DNA of 64,000 bases from Siniperca chuatsi (taxonomy: Eukaryota; Chordata; Actinopteri; Centrarchiformes; Sinipercidae), in contig NC_058063.1 in the NCBI RefSeq assembly GCF_020085105.1, positions 23,213,012-23,277,011 on the forward strand. The letters are read 5' to 3'. A model generated the notes under the pieces. The model was not told the DNA's origin and made no database searches. It saw only the letters and a list, made by a program, of their open reading frames with translations. The first letter of the stretch is position 1, and each line of letters begins with the position of its first letter. This document shows, piece after piece, positions 47,852 through 59,524 of this stretch. A program made the translations under genes and the position numbers.

Positions 47852-50690
47852 CTACAGGGAGACATTAGTGTTTACGAGTGACAATGTGGCAGATTAATAT
47901 TTAACGTGTCTTATCACCGCGCTTGCGTGATTTTACCATTTTACCAACTGTTTCAATTAGCACCGTTTGAAGATCGATACTGCTGGGTGATTGGCAGCTT
48001 ACAGCGTTGCTCGTGCTGTAGCGTTACGCCTGTTCGCGTGGCGCTCATTGCACTGCAGCGACCGGCAGGCGTCCATCCAAACCTTAGCACGCATTTCCAG
48101 AAACTCGTGAAAATAAAAACCCGACCCGCTGCGTGGAGGCGAGCAGCTGGCGGGGCCGGTCCTCCAGCCGCTGCCGCTAAAGCGCCGCAGAAGAAGAAAA
48201 GGAAGAAGAAGAAGAAGAAGAGGACGCAGCGGGGCGACGTCACTAAAGGCTCAGACGACGGGAAACGTGACGTCGGCTTCAGGTGTTGACGCGAGGAAGG
48301 CTCCAGCCTCCTCTTCGCCCCACACACGTGCGTCAGCAGCTACTCACCACAGGAAACACTTCCGACTCTAATCTCACGTCTCTGTTGGCGGCACAAACAC
48401 CGCAAGGCTGCTGTAATTGATTTTAATTGATTCGTTACCATGGCGATGATGAAAGCGATGGAGGAGGAGGGGGTGAAATATTAAAATTAGATTTAGAAGT
48501 TAATTTGTCACAAATGCAGCTGAAATGAAAACATCTTGCAGCGTCACAACAGATCTGAGTCTGAGAAAAAAGGTCAACATCCGCAGAATAAAGTTAGATA
48601 AAATCCATTATTGGGGGGGAAGAAAGTCCCATTTTGAGTTATGAGATTAAACCAAAGTGTTTCAGAAAAAATAAACTGGTTTTGTGCTCGAAAACGAAGT
48701 AAAACAGCTGCTGTTGCTTCAGTCTGAGATCAGAAAGTCAGGGTTGGTCCAGCTGATGCTGAACCACGTGCTCAGACGTGCTGAAGCCGGTCCAACACAA
48801 GCACCTGCCGCCGCCGCCGCCTCTTAAAATGGCTGGTGGCGTTACGTTTGTCAGTTTTTAACCAAAACCATTCATGCATTGCTTTTTAAAACTACTTTAT
48901 TATTGCAGCTTGTTGCTCATCCATTCACTGTCTCGCCGCGTGTGAAGTCTTCTCCTCTGACTGCCAGCTACAGGTGAGCAGCAGAGCCCTCAGGTGACCA
49001 TGTCACCTGGGCGAGGCGTCTCTGACTCGGGTAAAGATAAGGAGAACGAAGAAAACCGGTATAACGGAAATAAAAGCCCGGTACTGAAGCTGGTGAGTCA
49101 CAGTCCAAACTGGGACCGTGGTATTGTGTATCATTATATCGTTGTGTTTGCGATGTCTGTCCTTACTTACCTGCTGGACCCGTTCACGTACAGTCTGTGC
49201 CTGAACCAGTCAGGACCAGCGCTGCAGCCAGGTGCCTGGACGCAGCATCGCCTCCTGCGCAGAGCCCGGGGTTACTTCCAGGAGCTGCAGGAGAAAAAAT
49301 GTGGAAACCAAAGACAACGGCTAACCTGCTTCGCCATGTTTCGTTAAGTTCCCGCTGTGCAAACAGCTACAGGGGCCCCACGGGGGGCCCACAGGGGGCC
49401 CACAGGGGGCATACACATAAAGCTATATGCAAGGAAAAGGTGCCGACTAGAGGAAGAAGCGTTCAGATCCTCTACTGTTCAAATAAAAACACATTAGTGT
49501 TATCAGCAAAATGTACTGGACAGTAAGAGTACTGCCTCTGCAGCTGAAAGACTCCCGGCTCTGTCACATTAATAAATATTATGCTATTTGATCATTAGCA
49601 CCGATGCATGTACGCAGTATTTTAATGCTGTCAGGTCAACAGGTAGCTAATCCTAACTTCATTTGTGACAATGCATTTTAGTTTATAAACTGTGAAAGCT
49701 TAACCTGCAAAGTACCAACAGCTGTCAGGTAAATGTAGTGCAGCTTGTTGTTGGGCGGATGTACTGAGTGTCCTGCATCAGTTTCTCCGCGGAAACAAAT
49801 AAAAAAGGTAAACCGGGATCCAGCAGGTTTACCTGCGACCTCTGCGGTGGTTGGGGCTTCACTGCTGAAGGACACAGAGGAGAAAGTGACATTAATACAT
49901 TGAATCCGTCCTGCACGGAGCTCGCCGCACTCGTCTCCACTGTGCAAACTGGTTCAAGCTCGTCACCTGGTGGGGGAAAGTGGGAAGTGCACGCGTGCTG
50001 TTGTGATCACCTGACTCGAGTCCATGTTTGCTTTCTGCCTCAAATGTGCAGCCCCGCCGTGTCTCACTCATGCTGCCGCTCTGCAGTCTTCCAGGCTGAA
50101 AACCAGCGGCTGCAGGTACGTCTGCTCCCCGGTTAGCCTCAGCTTCCCCCGCAGCTACAGCCAGCCTGGTGGGGGCTGCCGGCCAACACGCTGCCTCAGC
50201 GCCGGGCAACGGCTGCTGCTGATGGGGACAAACACTCCAGCCCCTATCGCTGCCGCGGCTCACAAGCTAACTAGCTAGCTTAGCTCGTGAGAGCCGTTGG
50301 TTTGAATTAGGTCCTAAAATAAATAATTATAATAATTTTAGGTTGTTTAGACAGTTGAACACAAACACACGACACGCACATGAGCTTGTTTTAGTAGCTA
50401 GCAGGCAGCTAGCAATGCCGTGTAATAAATGTTAAAGTCAGCTAACGTTAGCTAGCGCTCGGGGTTAGCCAGTTCAACTCTCGCGCTGGTTAGTGGGCGG
50501 TTTAAAGTTAACTAACCAGAACCGTTAACTGACACAACGGACCAGCAAAAGAGAGCACGGTCGTCTCATATCCCGTATGGCCATTTAGACCAGTAACGTT
50601 AGCCGCCATTAAACCATTTAAATACAATCCGGCTCTAATAACGTATAAAATTAACGTATAAATTGTTTACCGATATGACGGCAGTTTTGC
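47401..50690. other. intergenic stretch between cxxc4 and prelid1
   Basis: CpG-rich up to about 48330 (presumably the cxxc4 promoter side), with a GAA-rich tract at 48191-48222. From 48340 the sequence is unremarkable. GCTAGC-rich sequence near 50270-50460 may be the upstream promoter region of prelid1. No exon of a known family was recognised. Confidence 0.45.
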
Positions 50691-50693
50691 CGC

Positions 50694-51068
50694 TAAAACA
50701 AGATGGCGACCCTGCTGCTCCTACAGGCGTTGGTGGTATAGTGGTTAGCATAGCTGCCTTCCAAGCAGTTGACCCGGGTTCGATTCCCGGCCAACGCAGT
50801 TGCTTTTTTGGCACATTTAAGACACCAAAACTGCCTTTTACTGGTTTCTTATGTTGGTACAGAGTTATACACGGTGACGGGAGAAGTTATATTGCTTATT
50901 ACTTACGTTAAAGTAACAATAACTCAGTCCGTTAGGAGTAAACATCACAACTTAAAAGGTCATAAAAACCCCTGAGCATCATTTTTAGTTTGTTTTTAAA
51001 AAGTTAGATATGAACTTAGATGCAGAGGGAAGTATTAGAGCATCTATCTAAACAGCTGCAGCTACCAG
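50694..51068 (+). repeat. left arm of inverted repeat carrying tRNA-Gly
   Basis: TAAAACAAGATGGCGACCCT starts the arm; TTATACACGGTGACGGG lies inside; ACAGCTGCAGCTACCAG ends it. The same sequence appears inverted at 51684-51950, except that about 105 bases (50883-50987) are present only here. Confidence 0.85.
50727..50798 (+). tRNA. tRNA-Gly (anticodon UCC)
   Basis: 72 bases. The acceptor arm GCGTTGG pairs with CCAACGC, with A as discriminator base. The A box is TGGTATAGTGGTTAGCATA and the B box GGTTCGATTCC. The anticodon stem CTGCC/GGCAG-like arm holds loop C-T-T-C-C-A-A, anticodon TCC. There is no intron. It matches the vertebrate tRNA-Gly-TCC sequence from memory with at most a base or two of difference. 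No T-run terminator stands directly after the gene; TTTTTT occurs at 50803. Confidence 0.95.
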
Positions 51069-51416
51069 TCACGTCATTAATCATTATTAAGTTATTAATG
51101 AAGCATAAAATCGTTATCGTTGCTGATTTTCTCTGTTTAATATCACCGTGAACTGAATATTTTGACATTATACTGAACGTTGGACTCACTAAAATCTGTT
51201 CGCACTTGAATTTAAACGTCTTCTCGCGGTTGAAGTGGTGGGTGAGTTGTACTTACAGCGTACGCGACCCTGTGCTTTTATTCACACTACCTGGAATAAA
51301 CAAAACAATCGCTGGGAAACCAAATAAATGAACAGAAAATGCAAAACACTCACGAAACCGTTGCCTTTTCCCCGCAGCTCCCGATCGAGTCGGCCCTGAG
51401 CTGCCAGCGTGCAGAC

Positions 51417-52707
51417 ATGGGGAGGCATTTCCGCAGCGAGGTCGACATCAAGAGCCCGTGGCATCAGGTGCTGGCCGCCTTCTGGCAGCGCTACCCGAAC
51501 CCATACAGGTAACACACACACACACGTTTGTACTTCTGTACCTGTGAGGTCCCTCACTGACCCCCGATTGGAAGCTGGAAAACAATCATCCCCCTCCCCC
51601 GAGCGCACAAACCGAAATTATTATTAATTAATATTATTAATAATTATATCAAACATTAACGCGATGCAGCGTCCAGAAATGTCCTGGTAGCTGCAGCTGT
51701 TTAGACAGATGCTCTAATACTTCCCTCTGCATGCGAGTTCATATCTAACTTTAGAAACAAACCCGTCACCGTGTATAACTCTATACCAACATAAGAAACC
51801 AGTAAAAGGCAGTTTTGGTGTCTTAAATGTGGCAAAAACTGCAACTGCGTTGGCCGGGAATCGAACCCGGGTCAACTGCTTGGAAGGCAGCTATGCTAAC
51901 CACTATACCACCAACGCCTGTAGGAGCAGCAGGGTCGCCATCTTGTTTTACAGGTAATGATGTCATTATCAGCAAACTTCTCGTCCCCACTTTCCAAAAT
52001 GTCCTCAAGCTGTATTTATACTATAATGGGTCCTCACAAAGATAGACGTACGAGAGCACACACACACACACTGTGTCTCTATAAATGTGTGTTTTTGTGT
52101 GTCAGCGCTCACGTCCTCACCGAGGACGTCCTGTACCGCGAGGTCACCCCCAGTAACCACCTGTTGTCACGGCGACTGCTGACCAAGACCAACCGGCTGC
52201 CGGGCTGGGCGGAGCGCGTCTTCCCCGCTCACATGGCCCGGGCCGTCTACGTCCTGGAGGACTCCGTCGTCGACCCGCAGTCCCACACGCTCACCACCAA
52301 GACCTGGAACCTGAACCACAACGCGCTGATGGTGAGAGTTTCACCGACCTGCTGAGTGTGTGTGTGTGTGTGCGTGTGTGTGTGTGTGTGTCAGAACTGA
52401 TTCGTTTCTGCGAGGAACGCTGAGGAACGACGTCGCGTGTCTCCGTCTCCGTCTCTGTGTCTCAGACGGTGGTAGAGCAGTGTTCGTTTGAGGAGGACCG
52501 CAGTCGGCCATCTTGGACCAAACTGAGGAGGGAGGCCTGGATCCTTTCGGCTGTCTACGGCCTGGCCCGGCCCATACAGGTGCACGCACACACACACACA
52601 CACACACAGGTGTGCAGCCACACACACACACAGGTGTGCAGCCACACACACACACAGTAACACACACACACACAGTAACACACACACACAGTAACACACA
52701 CACACAC

Positions 52708-52746
<39 letters not shown>

Positions 52747-52837
52747 CACACACACCCACACACACACAGTAACACACACACACAGTAACACACACACACA
52801 CACACACAGTAACACACACAGTAACACACACACACAC

Positions 52838-52878
<41 letters not shown>

Positions 52879-52891
52879 CACACACACACAC

Positions 52892-52930
<39 letters not shown>

Positions 52931-54667
52931 CACACACACAGTAACACACACACAGTAACACACACACACACACACACAGTAACACAGTAACACACACACA
53001 CACACACAGGGTTAGATAATGACGTCTAAAACCTGATCCAGACGGGAATAACATCACATTATTATTATTGTCTGTAATTTAACTCGTCGTTCATGTTAAC
53101 CCCGGTGACAGGACGGGACCTGGTCTGTAACAGACGAGGACTGTCAGCAGGACAGGGACTGCAGCCTCCTCAGGGGGGCGCCGCAGAGCTGGAGAGAGGC
53201 AGAGACACTGCAGGAGGTGGATCTGAGTCAGAAACCTCCTCCTCCTCAGAGTCGTAGCTCCGTCAGGTCTGAACTCGCAGACGTGAAACTCACGTCGAGT
53301 CGTTCAGCGCGACTCGCGCGTCCAGAGGACGTCATCGTCTCTGACGTCCGTCCAGAATAAACCTCCAGAAACCAGCTGAGACGCCAGAGAAGGAAGCGGC
53401 TGCAGAACCTGCCTGAGAATCCTGCTGTTTCTAAGTTTCCTTCAGTCTCGCAGTGATCCAGAGACAGCTGTCTGTCCGTCCACGGGTCCACTGCAGACAG
53501 GAGCTGCTGACTGCTGGTTCGGCTGCTCTGATGGGACAGTTTGACCGCATGTGGACAAATACAGGCCAAAAACAGAGACACATAGAGAACAGAAGTACGG
53601 GCTTTAACCTTACTGTCGTCGTATTGGTTCCCGGTATGTTGGTGTTAGCATCTGTCAAGATTAGCAACAACACAATGGACTTCCTCCATTTTAACACAAA
53701 AGTCAAATTTCACATGTTCATCCAGAATAAACGCTTTCACAGTTTACCTGATTAGTGGTAATGAAGGATATCTCATCTTCAGTACAACGGGTCAAATCTA
53801 ATATTGGGTTCTTATATTTAATTAATGTATTTATTTAAGTCATAGTCCCACAGCATAATGTATAATTCTGTTGTACTGGTCTTGGCCCTCATACTCAGGT
53901 GTCTGACTGTTTCAGGGATCCACTTTAAAATACGAGTGCGTCGCTCCGGACGGGATTATCCGGACTCCCCCCAAAAAAGCGCCACAGGAAGTGATTCCTG
54001 CCTGTGGCCATCGAACTTTATTGATATTTATTAATACTCTCTGCTGTGGAATATCCTCCGTCTCATAATCTGGTTAATCTGCTGCACGTAACTCATTACT
54101 ACCTCTAAATCCACTTGTACTTAGTCTGTCTTGCCTGTGTTATATTCTGATTTGTTAGTGCTTCTCTTCCTGTGTGCGCTGACGTGACGGCGAGCTGCTG
54201 TAACGGCGGTTTCCCCCTCGGGGATCAATGAAGTGTTTCTGACTCTGATCAGCAGGCGACGCCCCCCTTTAGAGGCATAAACCCGGTCTGAACTCCTTCT
54301 GTGTCTCTGCCAGGAGTTCGGCCTCGCCCGGTTTAAAAGTAACCAAGCCAAAGCCGTGAAGGGGCTGGAGTACGCTCTGTCCAAGATACAGAGTAAGACG
54401 CACACACACACACACACACACACACTCTTACTATACCTGTGAGGACTCTCTCTGCATTACAAGCCCCTAAATGTTGGTCCTCACTAAGATGAAGAGCGCA
54501 CACACTGAGTAACAAGAGGTAAACGTGCTATCTGTTGTCGTTTATTAACTGCAGCGGAGGCCCCTCCTCATCTCCATGGCGACCAGGGAGAGTCGTCAGA
54601 GAAGCACAAGCCCCTCCCACCGCAAGCCACGCCCACCTCCACCCAGAAGCCCAAGCAGTTCGTCTGA
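51417..54667 (+). CDS. prelid1: PRELID1-like mitochondrial lipid transfer protein
   Basis: PRELI/MSF1-domain protein. In mammals PRELID1 works with TRIAP1 in the mitochondrial intermembrane space, moving phosphatidic acid to the inner membrane for cardiolipin synthesis. Coding exons: 51417-51508, 52106-52331, 52466-52579, 54314-54392, 54555-54667. Phases agree, giving 207 residues (human 219). The start M-G-R-H-F is followed by Q-V-L-A-A-F-W-Q-R-Y-P-N-P-Y, then H-V-L-T-E-D, L-L-S-R-R-L-L-T-K-T-N-R, W-A-E-R-V-F-P, V-Y-V-L-E-D-S, R-R-E-A-W and E-F-G-L-A-R-F-K-S-N, all family hallmarks. The C-terminus is Pro/Lys-rich and ends K-Q-F-V like human, but without the long Ala/Lys helix. A splice acceptor (CCCGCAG, ending 51377) lies just before the ATG, so an upstream non-coding exon is expected. 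Which of the fish prelid1 copies this is cannot be told. Confidence 0.92.
51684..51950 (-). repeat. right arm of inverted repeat carrying tRNA-Gly
   Basis: Reverse complement of 50694-51068 with about 105 bases missing. It lies in the first coding intron of prelid1, with the prelid1 ATG exon between the arms. Confidence 0.85.
51846..51917 (-). tRNA. tRNA-Gly (anticodon UCC), second copy
   Basis: Minus-strand copy of the 50727 gene, 72 bases, apparently identical by eye from GCGTTGG to CCAACGCA, with the same anticodon TCC. It lies inside a prelid1 intron, antisense to it. The two tRNA genes point toward each other across about 1.05 kb. Confidence 0.95.
52587..53010. repeat. CA satellite with regular GTAA interruptions
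   Basis: About 420 bases of (CA)n broken every 10-40 bases by CAGTAACA, beginning with two copies of CAGGTGTGCAGCCACACACA. It starts a few bases after the 52579 donor of prelid1. Confidence 0.95.
53235..53919 (+). repeat. ~0.7 kb dispersed repeat, copy A
   Basis: It shares near-identical sequence with the inverse of 62308-62990, including TGATCCAGAGACAGCTGTCT, ATGGGACAGTTTGACCGCAT and CTTGGCCCTCATACTCAGGT, ending at TGTTTCAGGGAT. Copy A lacks about 9 bases found in copy B near its middle. It is in the last long intron of prelid1, same strand as the gene. Open frames inside are conserved only as part of the repeat. Confidence 0.9.
54196..54252 (+). repeat. dispersed CCCC/GGGG stem motif, copy 3
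   Basis: TGTAACGGCGGTTTCCCCCT then CGGGGATCAATGAAGTGTTT and CTGACTCTGATC, the plus-strand counterpart of the motif at 14196. It is in the last long prelid1 intron. Confidence 0.6.
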
Positions 54668-57600
54668 GCGTCCTCTGACTGGCATCCATCGGATCGGGGT
54701 AGTCCTCGCGGAGGGGGCGGGGCTTCAAGTCAACCTCAGCCGTGATTGGCCGCTTTGTGAAGTCCTCAGAGATCAAGTGCGGCTTTTAAACGTTAGTTGG
54801 TCGTCGTCTTCTGAACTCCAGTCATTCCCGGGATTCAAGCCGTCGCAGCAAAAGTTCCTTTCGCGTGATTCATTTAGGTTTTGTTACTTAAGAAAAGGTC
54901 AAAGAAATCTTAAATTTAGATTTTAAATGAGAAGTTTTTCTTCTTCTTCAGGATTAAAGTTTTAAGTTTTTCTGACATTTTTAAGCCTCGAAGGCCACGG
55001 CGAGAATTTCTTCGACGACTACTTTTCCTCTCCTGTTCCTTCCTTTCAGCTTTGTTAACGGACTCCTCACCTTTACGATGCAAAGTCATCAGGTAGAAGA
55101 TGATCACACTTGTGTTTGTATAAACGAACGTCACTTCTACCAAAACCTGTTGCAGCATTTCAGTCGCCGTCTGTTGCTTCTCCTGACTCCAACAAACACA
55201 AACACAGCACGTTAGCTTTATTAATGTAGATTCAGCTGCACGTTAGCTCCTCTTCCTCAGTGAACCCCCTCTGTTTCACGATGAAGATTGGATAATGCCT
55301 GCCTGCCGAGCAGAAGCACTTACTGAGTCCAAAGCGAAGCTCGCCGACTGAACCGTTGCGAAACAGACGTTTAGGCTCTGAAACGCAAACAGATTCTCGC
55401 CGTGACCTTTAGCGGCTCCGTAAAGCTGTTTTCAGTTCCTCATTTTTATATATTTTTTTTTTTTTACTTTTTTAAAAAATTATTTTATTTTATAACATTT
55501 TGCAGACGTTTCGTTGGAGGGACGTCTCGCCCGCTGAATGAGTTTCGTCGGTTGCGTCAGATCAGCTGAGTGAGATTCTTGTACGGTTTCATTCTCCGAA
55601 CACTTCCTGCTGTTTTCCCTGCGTCGTCGCCCTCTGCTGGTCAAGCTCCCCCGGAAGTAAACTTGAAAGTTATAATCCTTAAGACCTGGTTGACCTGGCG
55701 ACGCGGTTACCGTGGTAACACCAAGTGCGGTTTAATACGGCGTCACGCAGCGGTCGAGCAGCTTGATCGTTACGATCCCTGGCGCTGCGTTGGGATGGAG
55801 AGATGTTGTATCAAACGCAGGTGAAGCTGATCGCAGGCGGCAGGTGTCAAGACGCGACACATTCCCACTTCCTGTGCAGACAGGAAGTTAAAAGGCAGAA
55901 TAAAGGCGTCGGAGCTCGGCCCTTGTTGCTAGGATGCATAAACAAAACACCTTTAAAAGGAGTCCGCCATGTGAAACACGAGTCGCTTCGCTGCTGCTTT
56001 AACTAACCTCACCTGTGCAGGTAACAGCGGAGGGGAAAGTATGTGGTGGTTTCCACTGGGGATTCTCAGGGAACACAACCTGAAGGGGGCGCTGGAGAGC
56101 TTACTGCTCATATTCACCTGTAGAGACTCACGTTCTTTCAAACAGCAACCAGCAGAGGGCGACGTCATACGAACCAAACCTGAACCAGGTAGCGGAGGGT
56201 GGAGTCTGGACCGGCTTCACGGTCGGCGGTGACTTACAGATTCATGTGTGGCGTGTTTTCAGGTTCCCTCTCCGGTCTGGAAAGTCCTTTAAAATGACTC
56301 TCCCTGCGAGGGGTCGCGGTCCTGTCGGATACTGAGAGTCAAAACTTTGTGAAACTGAATCCAGCGTGTCGGGTCTCAACAAATCCAGACCGACAGCTGC
56401 TGCGTTCCCTGTAATGCTTCTTCACAGGTATGCTAACAGCTCTTCAATTAACCAGTTAATTAAGCCGGATGAACCGACGGCGTTCAGTTTACGCAGACTT
56501 AAATTATGGAGGATATTTTTTTTACCCAGAATTTAAAAAAACACAGAAAATAAACTAATATTTTAGCACTCAGGATGAAACTGTCGTTTAACAATTTCCC
56601 CCGTTTTACATTTAATTATGGCCCGATTATCCAGATCCATACAGAATTCAGCTGATCAGTTTCATCTTGTGGATCATTTCTGACCACGTGTACCAACAAT
56701 AATAAATAATAATAATAATAATAATAATAATACCGCTGGCGTAATCGCAAGTAAACCAGATCAGACACAAACTTTTTACACTCGTCTTTAATTCTGTGAC
56801 AGCAGTTTAGTTCGTCATTCCTCTCTTTACAGCTTATGCATAAAACACAGGAACGAAATATAGTAGTGCAGTACATAAGGACATGAAGACAGATGAAGAC
56901 GAGCACAGAATCGGGGCAGCAGACTTCATAATGTGAGCACGACTTCATTCTTTCTAAAGCATTTTCGTTCAGACATTTAACAGCGACTGATGTTTCCAGG
57001 AGCAAACGCAGGAAAGACGTGACCCAGAAGGGTGCGAGGACGTCAATAAGACAAAAACACTGAACAGAAACACATTACCTCCTGTACACGTAACTCCGAC
57101 GGCACTCACACACGTTCACGTTCTTTAACTTTGGTTACCTGAAGGTTGTTTTTGTCTCCTTGAGTTATTATCAACCTACAAATGTCGCTGTATCCGCATC
57201 AAAAGCTGCAGATTCTTGGTTTCTTCTGTTAATTGTACAGCATTTTATTCAACACTGATGTTTCTGTACTTTGTTAAAAAGGAATAAAAAACAAGTCTGA
57301 AAGTATAAATATAAAATGTTTTTGCTGCTCATTGTTGTACGAAGCCTGCATAGTGTTTTTTTGCTATATTTCAGTGAGTGCAGACCATGTGGACGCACTG
57401 TAAAAGGTATAAACACTTTATTACGTCTCAGAACTACTGAGCTAACTCAGCAAGATACTAGCAGTGCCTCCAGCATGGAGGTCCACTTCAGAATTAGCTT
57501 TTAAAGCTTTTGTACAATCATCATACAGAGTGTTTCCAGCTCTGGTCTCTACACCAAAACACTGAGTTGGCAAGTAAACTATTCAAAAAGGCACCGGTGT

Positions 57601-59524
57601 AAATGGTATCACGCTAAACCCAGCCTCTACTAGCTACATTAGCGAGCGTGCTAATCCGATCTGAGCGCGAGTCTGAGATTCATCTGGTCAAACGTCATTC
57701 AGCAGCAGGTTGTAACTTCAGAGTCGCGGTTTGATTTCCCCCCCCCCCAGACGTTTGCCGGAGTAACGTCGTGCTGAGGTCAAATTCTGTTGAAACGGAC
57801 AGAAAAATGGCTGCCAGAGAAGGCGGACACACGTCACATCGGGACCTGGCTTGTGCCGAACTTAGTAGTAGTTTCAACATTGATTCACAGGTTTAACCTC
57901 AAGGAAGCGTCTCAACAGTTCAGTCTCAACAGTTCAGCATCTGGGCTCAAACATTTTGTCCTACGAGACAAAAATCAACCGGTGGGTTCCAGACACCGAA
58001 CTCTGCAAACCAAACACCACGTTTGTACAACGTGTCCCGAACTTTACAGGTTGTCGTCTCTTCAGGACACCGAACGTAGCGATCGACGGCAGTGCGATTG
58101 TCTTTACGCACATGTAGCCTCTGAACCCGTACAGTAAGTGCACAAACATTTAAAGGGCAAAGAATAAATCCTTCCTCTGCTACTGACCTTGAAACATGTA
58201 AAAAAACAGCTGAACTTTGGTTAATAAATGTAAACACACTGAAATGTAACACCATTAAAAGGCCTTCATGGTTAAACTGGAGCGAGGATACGAGCTGATC
58301 AACGAGGATAATAACGGAACGGTTAGAGCTGAAATGATTCGTTGATTCACTGTTTTAAGTCTGGGGCTGCAATTAAACACGAGTTTCAATTAATCTGCCA
58401 GTTTCTTAATTAGTCGTTTGGTTTTTAAAATGTCAGAAATAACCAACAACGGCATCAGTTTCCTGCAGAGTCGGCTTGTTAAAAAGGCTTCTGTTGTCCA
58501 ACTCAAAGTTTACCAGCAACATTTTTTTCCTTTTAATAAACAACTTGAACGATTAAATCGACAACTAATCAATCAATAGACTCTGTTGCTTCTAAGCCAC
58601 GCATTCCCTCCAGTATTTTCTGCTTCTCAGTTTTACGCGACTGTAAACTGAATCTCTTTGACAAAACACGACATCAGAAGACGCCACCTTGGAAAACTTG
58701 ACGACATCTTTAACTGTTTCCTGACGTCTCACAGACCAAATCAATCGGTTCATCGAGGAAACAAAAACGGCAGATGAAGCGGCAATGAAAATCATCGTTA
58801 GCCGCAGCCCCGTGCTACAAACAGTCCGTGATTACTAGAACATACAAACTAAATATTCACGTCTGAGGCGCCGTGCTTTGACAAGTTTGACAGCTCCTCT
58901 GTTGCCGTCGGTCGTCGTGTTTTGTCCATTCAGCGCCTCACTGGGAAGCGAGTCAAATTTGATCTGCGCACAGACTTCTTGTACTTCACGTGGTCGTTAT
59001 TTGGGTTGAAAACACTGCGCGATGAAGGTGCCGAGTTGTTGCGCTGATGGACGTTTGGCTCCGAGCAGAAACAGTAACTGAGGACGTTCAAAGCTTCACT
59101 CACCAGTTTTTCGGAGCTTTGTGCGATTCGGGAGACAAACGCGACGAAGTGATAAATATAATATGAGTTTGAGACGCAACACATTTAAAATGACTTAAAT
59201 ATTAATACTAAATTGGTAAATACTGCTACAAGTTAAAATTACAGATATAATATCAGAATAAACTGAAAGGCAACAGTCAAAAATTATTAAACACTAAGTT
59301 TGTTTTTTGGATTTCCCCTCCTTCAGATCTGTGGCCAATGCAGCCATTTTGGTTTCACACGCCACTTCAGGTGGACTCGGTCTGATCTCGCCATACAGGC
59401 CCCCCTTTACCGTAAATAAGCAACACTTACGAATGGACGTTTAAATACTGAGGAAGACGAGCAGATTAACGGAAACTCTCCTTAAATACCAGGAACACGA
59501 GAAAAGGACCTGAGTTAGAAACAT
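54668..59524. other. intergenic stretch between prelid1 and the lysozyme gene
   Basis: It should hold the convergent 3' UTRs of prelid1 (plus) and the lysozyme gene (minus). T runs (55446-55472), an ATT repeat (56697-56732) and a C run (57740-57750) are present. No protein-family exon was recognised on either strand. Confidence 0.5.

Noticed and set aside
48994-50263. Several frames of 80-120 codons upstream of prelid1
   Set aside because: No recognisable domain, inconsistent strands, and none joins in phase to the prelid1 start exon.
52341-53057. Long open frames of alternating Cys and Val (or Thr and His)
   Set aside because: Pure translation of the CA satellite in a prelid1 intron.
53431-53755. 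Open frames conserved between 53.5 kb and 62.6 kb
   Set aside because: Conservation follows from the duplicated 0.7 kb repeat; the frames run on both strands and match no protein I know.
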